The notes: generated by a model not told the origin, from the sequence alone. DNA of 64,000 nt from Desulfovulcanus ferrireducens (GCF_018704065.1 NZ_JAGUQP010000014.1:1-64000), one strand, 5' to 3'; counted from the stretch's first letter, positions 17,185-26,229 are shown. Made by a program: numbers and translations.

Positions 17185-17937
17185 ATGCCAAGTCAAATAA
17201 TGGGCTATTACAGCTCGCGTAAAGAGAAGCTCCTGAAGGATTTTGACAGAACCTCTGAGTTGATGAAAGGCTCGCTTGTCGCACGATACAACGAGAAATT
17301 CGCCAGTATGCTGCAGAGAGAGGTCCGTCAGGAATATGAGAAGCTCATTCCAGAGATTCCTTACATTAAAAAAGGAGTGCGAGCGAGGGTGTTGAACACC
17401 TTTCTTCTCATCACCGCCCAAGAGCTCGCTGCTTATAAGGCGATGAAGAAACAGGGGAAGCCACCTGCAGAGGCTTGGGAACTATGTCATCAAGCGCTGC
17501 GTTTGAGAGTCGCGAAGATTCCTCGATGGAAGCGGTGGCTGTTGAGGCGTCTCATGTTTTCAGGCCTTATGAGGAAGATTATTGCGAGGCGAGCGAGGCA
17601 ACAGCAAAAGGTCCCTTTTGGCGACTTCGAGGTCGAGTATCTTATTGGCGAGGGGGATGATTTCGATCTGGGCGTCAATTACCTTCAGTGTGGCAATTAC
17701 CGCTTTGTGATGAAACATGGAGGTGAGGCGTTTGCCCCTTACATCTGTATGTCAGACATCGCCTTAAGCGATGCCATGGGATGGGGCCTTATCCGCACCC
17801 AAACGCTTGCCGACGGCTGTCATTATTGCGATTTCCGGTTCAAGAAAGGAGCGGCAACGCAGATTTCCTCGAAAACGCATGAAGTGCAGGACACGATTGA
17901 GAGAATACGCCGCACTGAGGCCGAACACTCGCTTTGA
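17185..17937 (+). CDS. L-2-amino-thiazoline-4-carboxylate hydrolase-like protein (ATC hydrolase family)
   Basis: The 250-aa protein shows the layout of the ATC_hydrolase family: an N-terminal YEKLIPEIPYIKKG block (residues ~49-62), a central helical region and the C-terminal CMSDIALSDAMGWGLIRTQT with paired Cys/His in DGCHYCDFRF. Members are named after a thiazoline ring-opening enzyme but most are uncharacterised. ATG 17185 (MPSQIMGYY) is chosen; the longer frame from 17068 encodes an unlikely N-terminus. The codon usage is more GC-rich than its AT-rich surroundings, possibly acquired. Confidence 0.75.
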   Translation: MPSQIMGYYSSRKEKLLKDFDRTSELMKGSLVARYNEKFASMLQREVRQEYEKLIPEIPYIKKGVRARVLNTFLLITAQELAAYKAMKKQGKPPAEAWELCHQALRLRVAKIPRWKRWLLRRLMFSGLMRKIIARRARQQQKVPFGDFEVEYLIGEGDDFDLGVNYLQCGNYRFVMKHGGEAFAPYICMSDIALSDAMGWGLIRTQTLADGCHYCDFRFKKGAATQISSKTHEVQDTIERIRRTEAEHSL

Positions 17938-18067
17938 AAAAATTCTGCTAGCGCAGATCATAATTTGACAGTAAGGCTAGCTTCTGGAATTTAAACTTAC
18001 AGTTTAAATAATTCACGATTTGATATTCAACACCCAGAGTTCTGGGCTCATAAGAGAGGAGGAAAAT

Positions 18068-18784
18068 ATGAAGAAGATTTTTTTATTTATTTTGTTGGTC
18101 GGTTTTATTGTAGGCTGTGCACCGACCCATCCACTGCCTCAGCCCAGAAGAGTTGTTGACCCCAGTACCATCCAGGGCGCAGTGCATACTGAAAAGTGGG
18201 ATATAGCAGCCTTGCGTTATGTTTATTCAGGCCAGGGGCTGAATTACACCAAAGCAAATCTTGAACCGGTTTTTCTGGTCTTTAAAAATAAAGATTTTGC
18301 CATGCCTGTTGTACGCAAAGATGATGTCCGTGGTATTGGGAAAACAGGCGAATTTTTGCCCTATACGGAAGACGAGGCCTTGCGTCTTGTGTTTGCCTCG
18401 GAGTCTTTTAAGCAAACCACGCGCAATGCCCTGCGCTCAGGCTCTCTGGGTGCGTTTGTAGGGGCAGGTTTAGGTGCCTTGTTTTCTGTCATTGGCGGAG
18501 ACAATGCCCTTTCCGGGGCAGCCATTGGTGCGGGAATTGGCGGAATGGCACTGGGTGTATCATCCGTGCCAGAGGCCGAAAGAAAGTTAAAAGTGATGAT
18601 CGAGCAGGAAATTTACGATTATGCCTGGAAAGAAGATTCTATCCCTGCCAATATTACCCGCATGGGCTACATATACCTGCCAGGCAACCAGGGTATAGAC
18701 CGGATAAGAATCGCGGTCAGGGCGGATGGAGAAATCTATTCTTATGAACTGAAACTTCTGGATCCCCCGTTCACAGCCAAATAA
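18068..18784 (+). CDS. Putative lipoprotein with glycine-zipper segment
   Basis: The lipoprotein signal MKKIFLFILLVGFIVGC has its lipobox Cys at 17. Residues ~125-170 contain Gly/Ala-rich stretches (LGAFVGAGLGALF, GAAIGAGIGGMALG) typical of glycine-zipper membrane segments. The 238-aa product resembles no specific enzyme. GAGAGGAGGAAAAT precedes the ATG at 18068. A terminator separates it from the convergent cbi operon. Function unknown. Confidence 0.8.
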   Translation: MKKIFLFILLVGFIVGCAPTHPLPQPRRVVDPSTIQGAVHTEKWDIAALRYVYSGQGLNYTKANLEPVFLVFKNKDFAMPVVRKDDVRGIGKTGEFLPYTEDEALRLVFASESFKQTTRNALRSGSLGAFVGAGLGALFSVIGGDNALSGAAIGAGIGGMALGVSSVPEAERKLKVMIEQEIYDYAWKEDSIPANITRMGYIYLPGNQGIDRIRIAVRADGEIYSYELKLLDPPFTAK

Positions 18785-18795
18785 AGATAGAGACA

Positions 18796-18822
18796 AAAAA
18801 AGGAGGCTTTGGCCTCTTTGTT
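18796..18822. terminator. Bidirectional terminator between lipoprotein gene and cbi operon
   Basis: The hairpin AGGAGGC-TTT-GGCCTC lies between an A run and a T-rich tail, at the junction of two convergent genes, so it can serve both strands. Confidence 0.65.
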
Positions 18823-19583
18823 TAACCTATCAAGTTTTTTAACTTTTCCACTAAATCGTCGGGATTTAAAAACCTTATCCCTTCAGGTTTATCTGGCCGT
18901 CTGACCATCACTACATAAGCACCAGCCTTTTTGGCGGCTTCAATCTTGGCTGGTACTCCGCCAGCCTGTCCGCTATCCTTGCTTACCATACAGCCGATTT
19001 GATATTTGCGTAAAAGAGACAGGTTCTCCTCTACCGAAAATGGACCCTTGGCGGTAATTATATCCTCCTGTTTTAACCCGGCTCGAAGACATATTTCTTG
19101 TGACTCCTGCCTGGGCAGGACCCTGGCAATGATTTTCAATCCTTTTTTCCGGGCCATTTCAACATAAGGGGCAATATTTTTGGAGCCAATGGTGAGTAGG
19201 ATGGGTCGGTCAAAGGAAGCGGCAAGCATTGCTGCCTCTTTGTGATCGTTTGCCCATACGACTTTGTCGTATGAAATTCTGGTCACAGCCCGCCTGTATG
19301 TAAAATAGGGGAGATTAAGCCTTTGGCATATTTTAAAGGCCTGGAGGGAAATTTCTTGGGCATAGGGGTGGGTGGAGTCAACAACAGCCACAAACTTTTT
19401 ATCAGCAAGGAGTCTAAAAAGTTGTTCTTCACTCAGCGCACCAGTCCGTCTGGTGATGTTTTTGGCTCCTAAATCCAGAGGCTCATCAGTGGCCGTGCTC
19501 ACCAAAACATTATAGCCGGCTAACGCCAGGGTTCTGGCAATCTCTCTGGTCTCTGCCGTGCCTGCCAGATGGAGAATTTTCAT
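18822..19583 (-). CDS. cbiJ: Cobalt-precorrin-6A reductase (CbiJ/CobK)
   Basis: An NAD(P)H-dependent reductase of corrin ring synthesis. It starts MKILHLAGTAETREIA (Rossmann-like, with the family GTxExR motif), contains VVDSTHPYAQEIS and LPYFTYRRA, and near the C-terminus CMVSKDSGQAGGVPAKIEAA, the usual substrate-contacting motif. 253 aa. ATG 19583 is chosen; the upstream frame (MLDVEFQTP) comes from a heptad repeat tract. It is the last gene of the cbi operon. Confidence 0.92.
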   Translation of the reverse strand: MKILHLAGTAETREIARTLALAGYNVLVSTATDEPLDLGAKNITRRTGALSEEQLFRLLADKKFVAVVDSTHPYAQEISLQAFKICQRLNLPYFTYRRAVTRISYDKVVWANDHKEAAMLAASFDRPILLTIGSKNIAPYVEMARKKGLKIIARVLPRQESQEICLRAGLKQEDIITAKGPFSVEENLSLLRKYQIGCMVSKDSGQAGGVPAKIEAAKKAGAYVVMVRRPDKPEGIRFLNPDDLVEKLKNLIG

Positions 19584-19627
19584 ATCACAACACTCACAGA
19601 CTGGTGTCTGGAATTCAACATCCAACA

Positions 19628-20389
19628 TTAATTAAGAGAATATCCCCTGGGCGTGACTAACCAGGGGCCGATTTTCCGGGTCTCGCTGCTGGCAATAATA
19701 ATTGCCGAACGCATGTTTATATCGTGCTCCAGCATGTGCTCCAGGTCGGTGATAATCACCTTTTCCTCGTCAAGAGTTAAGTCAGTACCAATGGAGACCA
19801 GGTTTTTGGGGGAGCGATAAGATAAAAAGATCTCTTGGGCCTTTTGAATTTGCCAGACCCTTTTTTTGCTTTTGGGATTGTACAGGATCGTGGTCATGTC
19901 AGCTTGGGCCACAGCATGGAGTCTTTTTTCGATTACACTCCAGTCCACCAGAAGATCACTTAGACTTATGCAGGCAAAGTCAAGCATGAGCGGGGCACCA
20001 AGCTTGGCTCCCAAGGCCAGACCGGCTGTGACACCGGGCACGATCTCCACGGGTAAAAATTCGTTTTTCTGCCCCAGAATTTCCAGGGCCAGGCCAGCCA
20101 TGCCATAGACCCCGGCATCACCAGAAGAGATCAAGGCCACCCGGTAGCCTGCGAGAGCTTTATCTACAGCCAGATGGCAGCGCTCAACTTCCTTGGTCAT
20201 GGCAGAGGAATAAACTTCCTTTCCCTGTAGCAGATCCTTGATGTGTTCCAGGTAGCGAGGGTACCCGACCACAACATCGCTATTTAATATCGTCTGTTCA
20301 CAGCGGAAAGTGCGGTCTAATCTATGCCCCGGACCTATGCCGACTACAGCAAGTTTTCCTGGGCCAGGGCAATGGTCACTCTGTTGCAT
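19628..20389 (-). CDS. cbiH: Cobalt-precorrin-3B C17-methyltransferase (CbiH/CobJ)
   Basis: A tetrapyrrole methylase family member: KLAVVGIGPGHRLDRT at the SAM-binding start, the central SSGDAGVYGMAGLALE and the loop EIVPGVTAGLALGAKLGAPL; NPKSKKRVWQIQKAQEI is a CbiH hallmark. It catalyses C17 methylation with ring contraction. 253 aa. The 46-bp overlap with cbiG suggests translational coupling. Confidence 0.93.
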   Translation of the reverse strand: MQQSDHCPGPGKLAVVGIGPGHRLDRTFRCEQTILNSDVVVGYPRYLEHIKDLLQGKEVYSSAMTKEVERCHLAVDKALAGYRVALISSGDAGVYGMAGLALEILGQKNEFLPVEIVPGVTAGLALGAKLGAPLMLDFACISLSDLLVDWSVIEKRLHAVAQADMTTILYNPKSKKRVWQIQKAQEIFLSYRSPKNLVSIGTDLTLDEEKVIITDLEHMLEHDINMRSAIIIASSETRKIGPWLVTPRGYSLN

Positions 20390-21123
20390 ATGGTCTTCTC
20401 CAGTATCAACCTGGTTCGCGTTCCGGCCAAAAGAGCAGCAGGCTCGGCAACACCAGGTAGTCCTATTTTTTGCTGGACAAACTCAGACGTGTTAAATTTG
20501 AAGTTGGTTTTTTTTATTTCCTCGGCCGGAATAAACCTGAGCGGTAAATTTAATTTTTGGGCCGCCAAAATAAGGCCGCTCTCGTTCTTTTTCAAGTCAA
20601 CCGACGATAGCATACGCACTGCATCCAGTTTTTTGCCTACTTTATTTAAGGCCATGTGCAAGCAGGTAATAATCTCCTCGGCCTGTACCCCTTTTCTGCA
20701 CCCGATACCGGCTATGACGTCCTTAACGGCCTCGGTCGTGGTGGTAATTATCGGTTCAGCGCCTAATATGTTGGCCACCTGGCAGGCCAGGGCATTTGCG
20801 CCTCCTTCATGACCGCTAAGCAGGCTTATGGCATATCTGGCACCTGCATCCACAACTACCACGGCTGGGTCGTCCAGTTTATTTTTCAGAAAAGGCGCAA
20901 TGGCCCGCACCACTACCCCACAGGGGGCAAAATAGACGATTTTTTTGAAATTTTGAAAAATATCGCCAGAAAGGTCAAAAATGCGCTCAAAATAGCTACA
21001 GCGAAGGCTCTGAGTCTCCCGGGTCCATTTTTGATGGACAAAGATTTCTCCATCTATTTCCGCAGCCAGTTTTTTTGCCAGGTAGGCCCCGGGAAGAGAC
21101 AGACTAACCAAGGCCAGGTTCAC
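20344..21123 (-). CDS. cbiG: Cobalt-precorrin-5A hydrolase CbiG
   Basis: CbiG opens the delta-lactone of cobalt-precorrin-5A. Core N-terminal domain motifs are IVYFAPCGVVVRAIAP and VVVVDAGARYAISLLSGHEGGAN; the C-terminal domain has AGIGCRKGVQAEEI. The 259-aa length is on the short side for CbiG. It uses a GTG start at 21123 inside the end of cbiE (20-bp overlap). Confidence 0.92.
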   Translation of the reverse strand: MNLALVSLSLPGAYLAKKLAAEIDGEIFVHQKWTRETQSLRCSYFERIFDLSGDIFQNFKKIVYFAPCGVVVRAIAPFLKNKLDDPAVVVVDAGARYAISLLSGHEGGANALACQVANILGAEPIITTTTEAVKDVIAGIGCRKGVQAEEIITCLHMALNKVGKKLDAVRMLSSVDLKKNESGLILAAQKLNLPLRFIPAEEIKKTNFKFNTSEFVQQKIGLPGVAEPAALLAGTRTRLILEKTICNRVTIALAQENLL

Positions 21124-21754
21124 TTTTAGCCTCCAGGATTAACATGGCTTGGCCGTTTATGGATTGATTCAAATCAGCCTCTTGGCTGAGCTTGTCCAGC
21201 CTTTCGTTTTCAAGACTTAAATTTTGCACCAAATATACCTCAAAATTTTTATTAAGCTTTGGCCATAATGCTTTAAACCAGGTTAAATCTCTGCCCAATA
21301 AAATAACAACTACTGGATAAGATAAAAGTTCGCTGGCCTCAAATTCAGGTTCGCGGCCGTGTACACTGACGATCTTCGCTTTTGTCCACTCGAGCTTAAG
21401 CCGAGAGAGGGCAAGTTGCACCGAGCTAATTCCCGGGACTAGATGGCAATTTTCCGGGCCAAATTTGTGCACAACCTTCTGGCTAAAACTAAAACAGCCG
21501 GGGTCGCCACTGACGAGCACGGCTATCTTTTGGTCTTTAAAACTGGTCTCTATGAACTCAAGGGCTTGGTCTATGTCCGCACCTAAAGAAAATAGCCGGC
21601 CTTTAAACTCTGGAAAAAGCTCAAGTAGCCTGGGAGCACCAACCAGAATATCTGCTTTCTCCACTTCTTTTAGCGCGGCCAAAGTTAGAAAATCTTTGTC
21701 CCCCGGTCCGCAGCCAATAATAGAGATTTTGGGTTTATTGAGCTTGTTGATCAT
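21104..21754 (-). CDS. cbiE: Cobalt-precorrin-7 C5-methyltransferase CbiE
   Basis: A tetrapyrrole methylase of 216 aa with SIIGCGPGDKDFLTLAA, VLVSGDPGCFSFS and LVPGISSVQLALSRL. It matches the stand-alone CbiE half of CobL: no CbiT decarboxylating domain is fused, and no cbiT gene is present in this operon. Order cbiD-E-G. Confidence 0.9.
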   Translation of the reverse strand: MINKLNKPKISIIGCGPGDKDFLTLAALKEVEKADILVGAPRLLELFPEFKGRLFSLGADIDQALEFIETSFKDQKIAVLVSGDPGCFSFSQKVVHKFGPENCHLVPGISSVQLALSRLKLEWTKAKIVSVHGREPEFEASELLSYPVVVILLGRDLTWFKALWPKLNKNFEVYLVQNLSLENERLDKLSQEADLNQSINGQAMLILEAKSEPGLG

Positions 21755-21772
21755 GATGCGACTTGGACGATA

Positions 21773-22828
21773 TCAAAGGTTCTTGCCTAAAATTTCACCT
21801 TTTAGGTTGATTAAAACAACTTGTAAGAGAGGAACAGTACTTAGCCTTTGCTGTACCTTTTCGAATACCTGCTTGGCCAGGTGGTTGCCAATAACCTGTC
21901 GCTCTTTGGCTGCCAGACAGGAAAATCCTCCTTCCACGGTAGTCACATCTGTAAGTTTGATGCCCAGTACCTGTTTTACTGCGGCTAGAAATATGGGCAC
22001 TGCTGAAGGAGAATTTTGGCTATGAGTCTGAAAGTGGCCGTTTATAAATTTTAAAAGTTTTCCAGCATGGCCGAGGATAGTTACTTTTCTAAAGTCATAG
22101 TTTTTGAGCTTGTCCAGAGCATAGGCCCATTCATTACTTACCTCAACAACTATATCCGCATTAAACCCAAGGCTCGTTGCAGCCCTGTTCCCGATATTTC
22201 CCGGCACCAGGACCAGTTCCCTGTAGCCCATTTCCCAAACCATATTTATATTTAAGCCTATGGTTTCTTTAATGGCCGCTACGGAATAGGGTCTGACCAC
22301 ACCAGTGGTGCCCAAAATCGAGATGCCACCCTTAATGCCTAAACGGGGATTAAAGGTCTTGTGAGCAACTTCTTCGCCGCAGGGAATGGAGATTTTTATT
22401 TGCACACCTAAAGCAGTTACTTCCCTGATGGCCTGGATGATCATCTGTCTTGGAACGGGATTTATGGCTGGCTCACCCACTGGTACTGGCAGGCCTGGTC
22501 TGGTCACTACGCCTAAACCTTTGCCGCGGACGAACTCAATTCTATTGCCTTCGCTGTTAAATCTTGCCTGTACATGAACCTCCAGACCGTGAGTTACGTC
22601 CGGGTCATCGCCGGCATCCTTTTCTACCCAGGCGCAGGCCAAATTATCCTGCTTGCTCCACCCTTTAATAGGGACCTTGATTTTTTTGCCCGTGGGCAGG
22701 GTAATTTCAACTGCCTGAACTTCATCTTTGTCCACGCTGCCGCTAAGTAGTAAAACTGCAGCCTTGGCCGCGGCAGCTGCACACGTGCCAGTGCTCAGGC
22801 CTGTTTTTAACTTGCTCTTTACCGGCAT
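21773..22828 (-). CDS. cbiD: Cobalt-precorrin-5B C1-methyltransferase CbiD
   Basis: CbiD methylates C1 in the anaerobic pathway. Typical N-terminus LKTGLSTGTCAAAAAKAA, then GLGVVTRPGLPVPVGEPAINPVPR (key block at residues ~115-137), ILGTTGVVRPYS and ILGHAGKLLKF. 351 aa is standard. It lies downstream of cbiL with a ~160-bp gap that contains a MITE. Confidence 0.95.
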   Translation of the reverse strand: MPVKSKLKTGLSTGTCAAAAAKAAVLLLSGSVDKDEVQAVEITLPTGKKIKVPIKGWSKQDNLACAWVEKDAGDDPDVTHGLEVHVQARFNSEGNRIEFVRGKGLGVVTRPGLPVPVGEPAINPVPRQMIIQAIREVTALGVQIKISIPCGEEVAHKTFNPRLGIKGGISILGTTGVVRPYSVAAIKETIGLNINMVWEMGYRELVLVPGNIGNRAATSLGFNADIVVEVSNEWAYALDKLKNYDFRKVTILGHAGKLLKFINGHFQTHSQNSPSAVPIFLAAVKQVLGIKLTDVTTVEGGFSCLAAKERQVIGNHLAKQVFEKVQQRLSTVPLLQVVLINLKGEILGKNL

Positions 22829-22894
22829 ACCTTCTTCCAGACCTCTTTTCCTCTTAACCTTTTAGCTCCTTCGTCTTTTCACCTCTTCTCTTTT

Positions 22895-23020
22895 GAGCCA
22901 GTGGACACACCCTATTTTAACCGCTGATTGAAAGTCTTTGTACCAGCATGACCAGCATGAAAGAAATCAGGACTGGAATAAACCATGGGGATTAAGTTGA
23001 AAAGGTGTGGTCACAGGCTC
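22895..23020. mobile_element. MITE family B, copy 2 (internally deleted)
   Basis: Ends GAGCCAGTGGACACACCCT and AGGTGTGGTCACAGGCTC are inverted repeats flanked by a TTTT duplication (22891-22894, 23021-23024). Only the outer ~60 bp of each arm are kept. The right arm overlaps the end of cbiL, whose stop codon (22992-22994) lies within the element. Confidence 0.8.
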
Positions 23021-23768
23021 TTTTATGGTTATTCCACTTTCTTCTTCCAATATTCACAATCACTGTGGCCAGGTAGCCGGGCATGGATTTCAAGGCCTGG
23101 GCCAGGTCTTCACAGACAAACTCTTTATCTTCCTGTTCTACATAACAGACCATTTTGGCCCTATGTTCCAATCCATGTTTTTTAAGAAGAGCGTAAAGCT
23201 CGGAAATTTTCTTGCCCACCTTATATAACACCAGTGTTTCACATCTGGTAAGGCATTTCTCCACTTCCTGCATGTCTGTGCCAGGAACGAGCAAAAGTCT
23301 ATCTTCCTGCATGGTCAGAGGATAACCAAGCTTTGCACTCACGGCCTGAAATGCAGTGATGCCGGGCACCACATGGATCATCGAGCGATGCATTCTTTTG
23401 GATAAAAGGTGCAGAAGATAGCAACTGGTGCTATAGACCAGCGGATCACCAAGTGTGACCTGCACCACTATTTGGTTTTGATTGCATCGTTTAACAACCA
23501 ACGAGGCCATTTTCTCCCATGACGTCCATGTCTTTTGTTCATCCCTATCCATAGGATAGACATGCTCGACTATTTCCTGGCGATCAAGCCATGGCTTGAT
23601 CGCCTCTAAAGCGAGGCTGGTTTTAGAACGGGCTGAACAGGGGCAGATGATCACATCTGCCCCTTTAATCATGTTCACAGCCCTGATAGTCAAAAGGTCT
23701 GGCGCACCCGGGCCAACACCCAGGGCATAAAAATGTCCTTTCTCAGGATAAGTAACATATCGATGCAT
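22992..23768 (-). CDS. cbiL: Cobalt-factor II / precorrin-2 C20-methyltransferase CbiL
   Basis: A tetrapyrrole methylase with FYALGVGPGAPDLLTIRAV, the regions VTLGDPLVYST and HVVPGITAFQAVSAKLG, and LVLYKVGKK near the C-terminus. 258 aa. It acts early, after cobalt insertion by CbiK, whose gene is directly upstream. The last nine residues (RACDHTFST) are encoded by the inserted MITE, so the native C-terminus has been replaced. Confidence 0.93.
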   Translation of the reverse strand: MHRYVTYPEKGHFYALGVGPGAPDLLTIRAVNMIKGADVIICPCSARSKTSLALEAIKPWLDRQEIVEHVYPMDRDEQKTWTSWEKMASLVVKRCNQNQIVVQVTLGDPLVYSTSCYLLHLLSKRMHRSMIHVVPGITAFQAVSAKLGYPLTMQEDRLLLVPGTDMQEVEKCLTRCETLVLYKVGKKISELYALLKKHGLEHRAKMVCYVEQEDKEFVCEDLAQALKSMPGYLATVIVNIGRRKWNNHKRACDHTFST

Positions 23769-23812
23769 AAACTGATACGTCCTGTAGATGCGGGGTAACC
23801 CCCTTTCGTACT

Positions 23813-24700
23813 TTAAAGTTGGTCCACTACAGTTTTTAAGTGTTCGACCCAGATATCTACAATCTGATCATATTCAGCCGTGCCTTTAAGTACCGGTATA
23901 CATTCTATTCCTTGTGCAGTGAGCACTGATTTCCAGGAGTCTGGTTCATCTCCGGCCATATCGTTGCGGGCATGGTCACCAGCCACAGACATAAACGGAA
24001 GGAGATACGCCTTTTTTATTCCGCGGCTTTTTAGTTCCTTGACAGTATCCTCAAGGGATGGCGCACCTTCTACAGTGCCCACGAAAATATTTTTGTCCTT
24101 TTGCCACAAGTAATATTGCAGGGCCGGATAACAGGCATTGGCCGAATGGTACGACCCATGCCCCATGTAAAGAACTGCCTCTTCCTGTTTTCTTTGTGCC
24201 GGGATGTTTTTGAGCAAGGCCTGAACTGTTTTTTGAAAATCTTCGTGTGTTGCCAATAACGGATGACCTACCAGGATTTTTTGTATGCCCTTGGGCAGAC
24301 CTGAAAAGCTTTGTGCCACCTGGACCAGATAATCATATTCCGCGCCTGGAATAGTGTGCAATGATTGCACAGCCACATGGGTAAAGCCTTCATCCATCAT
24401 TTTGGCCAGGGCCTGGGCCGGAGAAAGGAGTTTTTGCCCTTTCTTAGCCAATTTATGGCGGATAATCTTTGACGTATAGGCCCAGTACACAGGTATGCCC
24501 GGAAAGGCCTGACGCACTTTTTTTTCTATATTGGTGAAGGCTTTTTGAGCCTGCGTATAAGTCGTGCCGAAAGCCACCAATAAAATACCTATTTTTTTCT
24601 CTTGCTTATGGCCATGAGCAAGGACATCACTTGCCAAGGTAAGTAAGAAAAAAAGTCCCACCACAACGGGTAAAACCCGCAATCCCAAAAAATTACGCAT
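23813..24700 (-). CDS. cbiK: Exported sirohydrochlorin cobaltochelatase CbiK (CbiKP type)
   Basis: A chelatase that can insert cobalt (or iron) into sirohydrochlorin. Chelatase motifs are LLVAFGTTYTQAQKAF (start of the mature part), SLHTIPGAEYDY with the catalytic His, and MGHGSYHSANACYP with the second metal His. The N-terminal ~28 residues (hydrophobic VLPVVVGLFFLLTLASDVLA) form a cleavable Sec signal, as in the periplasmic CbiK of Desulfovibrio. First gene behind the cobalamin riboswitch. A periplasmic chelatase heading a cytoplasmic pathway leaves open its real role (haem or metal handling). Confidence 0.93.
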   Translation of the reverse strand: MRNFLGLRVLPVVVGLFFLLTLASDVLAHGHKQEKKIGILLVAFGTTYTQAQKAFTNIEKKVRQAFPGIPVYWAYTSKIIRHKLAKKGQKLLSPAQALAKMMDEGFTHVAVQSLHTIPGAEYDYLVQVAQSFSGLPKGIQKILVGHPLLATHEDFQKTVQALLKNIPAQRKQEEAVLYMGHGSYHSANACYPALQYYLWQKDKNIFVGTVEGAPSLEDTVKELKSRGIKKAYLLPFMSVAGDHARNDMAGDEPDSWKSVLTAQGIECIPVLKGTAEYDQIVDIWVEHLKTVVDQL

Positions 24701-24939
24701 AATAAACCTCCCAAAATTTTTTTGGGGCTAATAACTAAATGGTGTATATGGGGATAAATGCGACAGGCCTGCTAGGTAGCTTATAGCTTCTTTTAGCCGG
24801 GCACTCAAATTTTATGTAGTTTGGGCGCCCGGTATCAATTTTTCTTCGTTTTGAAGCTGAAGCTTTGAGCTTGATCGTTCCCAGCAGGTAGTCATACACC
24901 CGGCCTCCTGAACAAAGCCCCCGTTGTTCAGGAGAAAAG

Positions 24940-25092
24940 GATATCTTTTGGCAGGTCTTCCGGCTCATCCCATCAGCCTCGGCCTTCCCATCCATTTTGA
25001 GAACTCAAAATAGGACAGTGGCGCACACGGAGACTGACTTTTGTGGGAATCACGGCGGCGGGACCGCTCCCGATTTTCACGGGATTCCCTAT
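24940..25092 (-). ncRNA. Cobalamin (B12) riboswitch
   Basis: Read on the minus strand it contains GGGAATCCCGTGAAAATCGG, GAGCGGTCCCGCCGCCGTGA, GCCACTGTC, GGGAAGGCCGA and the B12 box GAGCCGGAAGACCTGCC, in the canonical order. It lies ~240 bp upstream of cbiK and should repress the cbi operon when cobalamin is abundant. Just downstream, CTCCTGAAC and GTTCAGGAG (24905-24937) form a 9-bp hairpin that may belong to the expression platform. The rest of 24701-24904 shows no other feature. Confidence 0.95.
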
Positions 25093-25172
25093 TAAGCTTT
25101 ACAAGCACCAAAAGATAAAATGAACAGTGACATTTTTTTAGCTCAGGACGCAGAGGAAAGCAAGGGAATTAG

Positions 25173-25236
25173 TTGAGTGGTCGAGTAGTCGAGTGGTTGA
25201 GTGGTTGAGTGGGAGAGTGGGTGAGTGGGGTGGTGG
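25173..25236. repeat. 8-bp tandem repeat (TTGAGTGG-like, 8 units)
   Basis: Eight imperfect units run TTGAGTGG, TCGAGTAG, TCGAGTGG, TTGAGTGG, TTGAGTGG, GAGAGTGG, GTGAGTGG, GGTGGTGG. It lies between the riboswitch and the EamA gene. The rest of the 25093-25286 gap is unremarkable. Confidence 0.85.
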
Positions 25237-25286
25237 GAGTCTGGAAGTTGAGGCGGTTCAGTCCATCCAAGCTAAACGAAATTGAA

Positions 25287-26141
25287 TCAGGCCGTCATCA
25301 GGAAAACTCCTGCCAGCATGATCATGGCCCCGCAAAGCCTTAGCTTTAAATCCTTTTCCTTAAAGACTAGTGCACCAATAATCACCCCGAAAACAATGCT
25401 TAATCGCTTGATGGCTATTACATAAGGTACCAAGCCGATGTTTACTGCTGACATTTGGGAAATGAGCCCCATTGCTGTAAATAGTCCGATTAGGCTCAGC
25501 AAAAAGATGTTTTTTCTGGAGCCAAGGGAAATACTTTTTTGCTGTTTGAATAAAAGCAAGGTCAGGCCGGAAGCAATAAATGCTTGAACGCAAAAGGCCC
25601 AGAAAAAAGGGGATGTCTCCCTTATGCCCATTTTATCCACATTGGCGGCGATGCTCCAGATAAGGGCTACACAAAGCATAAGCCTGGGGCCTTTTTCTGA
25701 AAACAGTCCCTTGATGGGCCCCCAAAAGCCAGGTTTTGAGCTGCCTAAAATATATGAACCCAGAAAAATCAGAAACACGCCCAAAAAACCAGTAGGTTCT
25801 GGCTTGTCGCCGACCATGAGCGGAGAAGTAAAGAGCAAAAAAATCGGCGTAAAACTAAGGAGAGGCAGGGTCAGGGATAGGTCAGAGGCTTGGATGGCCC
25901 GGATATACAGGATCGTGGCCAGGATATTTAATCCGCCTCCAAGGGCCAGGATCCCCAAAAAACGCAGACTTAAATATTCAGGGACAGGGGTTATGAAACT
26001 TAAAGGAAGGAGAAACGGCAGGGAAAAGGCCTTCCATGCCCAGGCAATGACCAGAAAATTATTACCCTGTAGTCCCTTTTTGCAGAGGCCATCTTTAATG
26101 GCCTCGCAAAGGGCGGTAAACAAAGAGAGAACAATCCACAT
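25287..26141 (-). CDS. EamA/DMT-family membrane transporter
   Basis: The 284-aa protein has ten predicted helices arranged as two EamA repeats: residues ~1-130 (ending GVFLIFLGSYILG) and ~150-284 (ending LCGAMIMLAGVFLMTA). Drug/metabolite superfamily; the substrate cannot be deduced. The gene is isolated between the cbi operon leader and mscS, with no operon partner that hints at a substrate. Confidence 0.85.
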   Translation of the reverse strand: MWIVLSLFTALCEAIKDGLCKKGLQGNNFLVIAWAWKAFSLPFLLPLSFITPVPEYLSLRFLGILALGGGLNILATILYIRAIQASDLSLTLPLLSFTPIFLLFTSPLMVGDKPEPTGFLGVFLIFLGSYILGSSKPGFWGPIKGLFSEKGPRLMLCVALIWSIAANVDKMGIRETSPFFWAFCVQAFIASGLTLLLFKQQKSISLGSRKNIFLLSLIGLFTAMGLISQMSAVNIGLVPYVIAIKRLSIVFGVIIGALVFKEKDLKLRLCGAMIMLAGVFLMTA

Positions 26142-26229
26142 CAGTTCGGTTAGTATGCAGGTTTCGGGCCCAGGTGAGGGTATTTAATAAAGTTATTCAC
26201 GTGAAGGACACATTATGAACAAGCCTGGT

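Noticed and set aside
24735-24995. 86-aa minus-strand ORF upstream of cbiK
   Set aside because: It overlaps the cobalamin riboswitch and its encoded peptide simply translates the conserved RNA motifs; not a gene.
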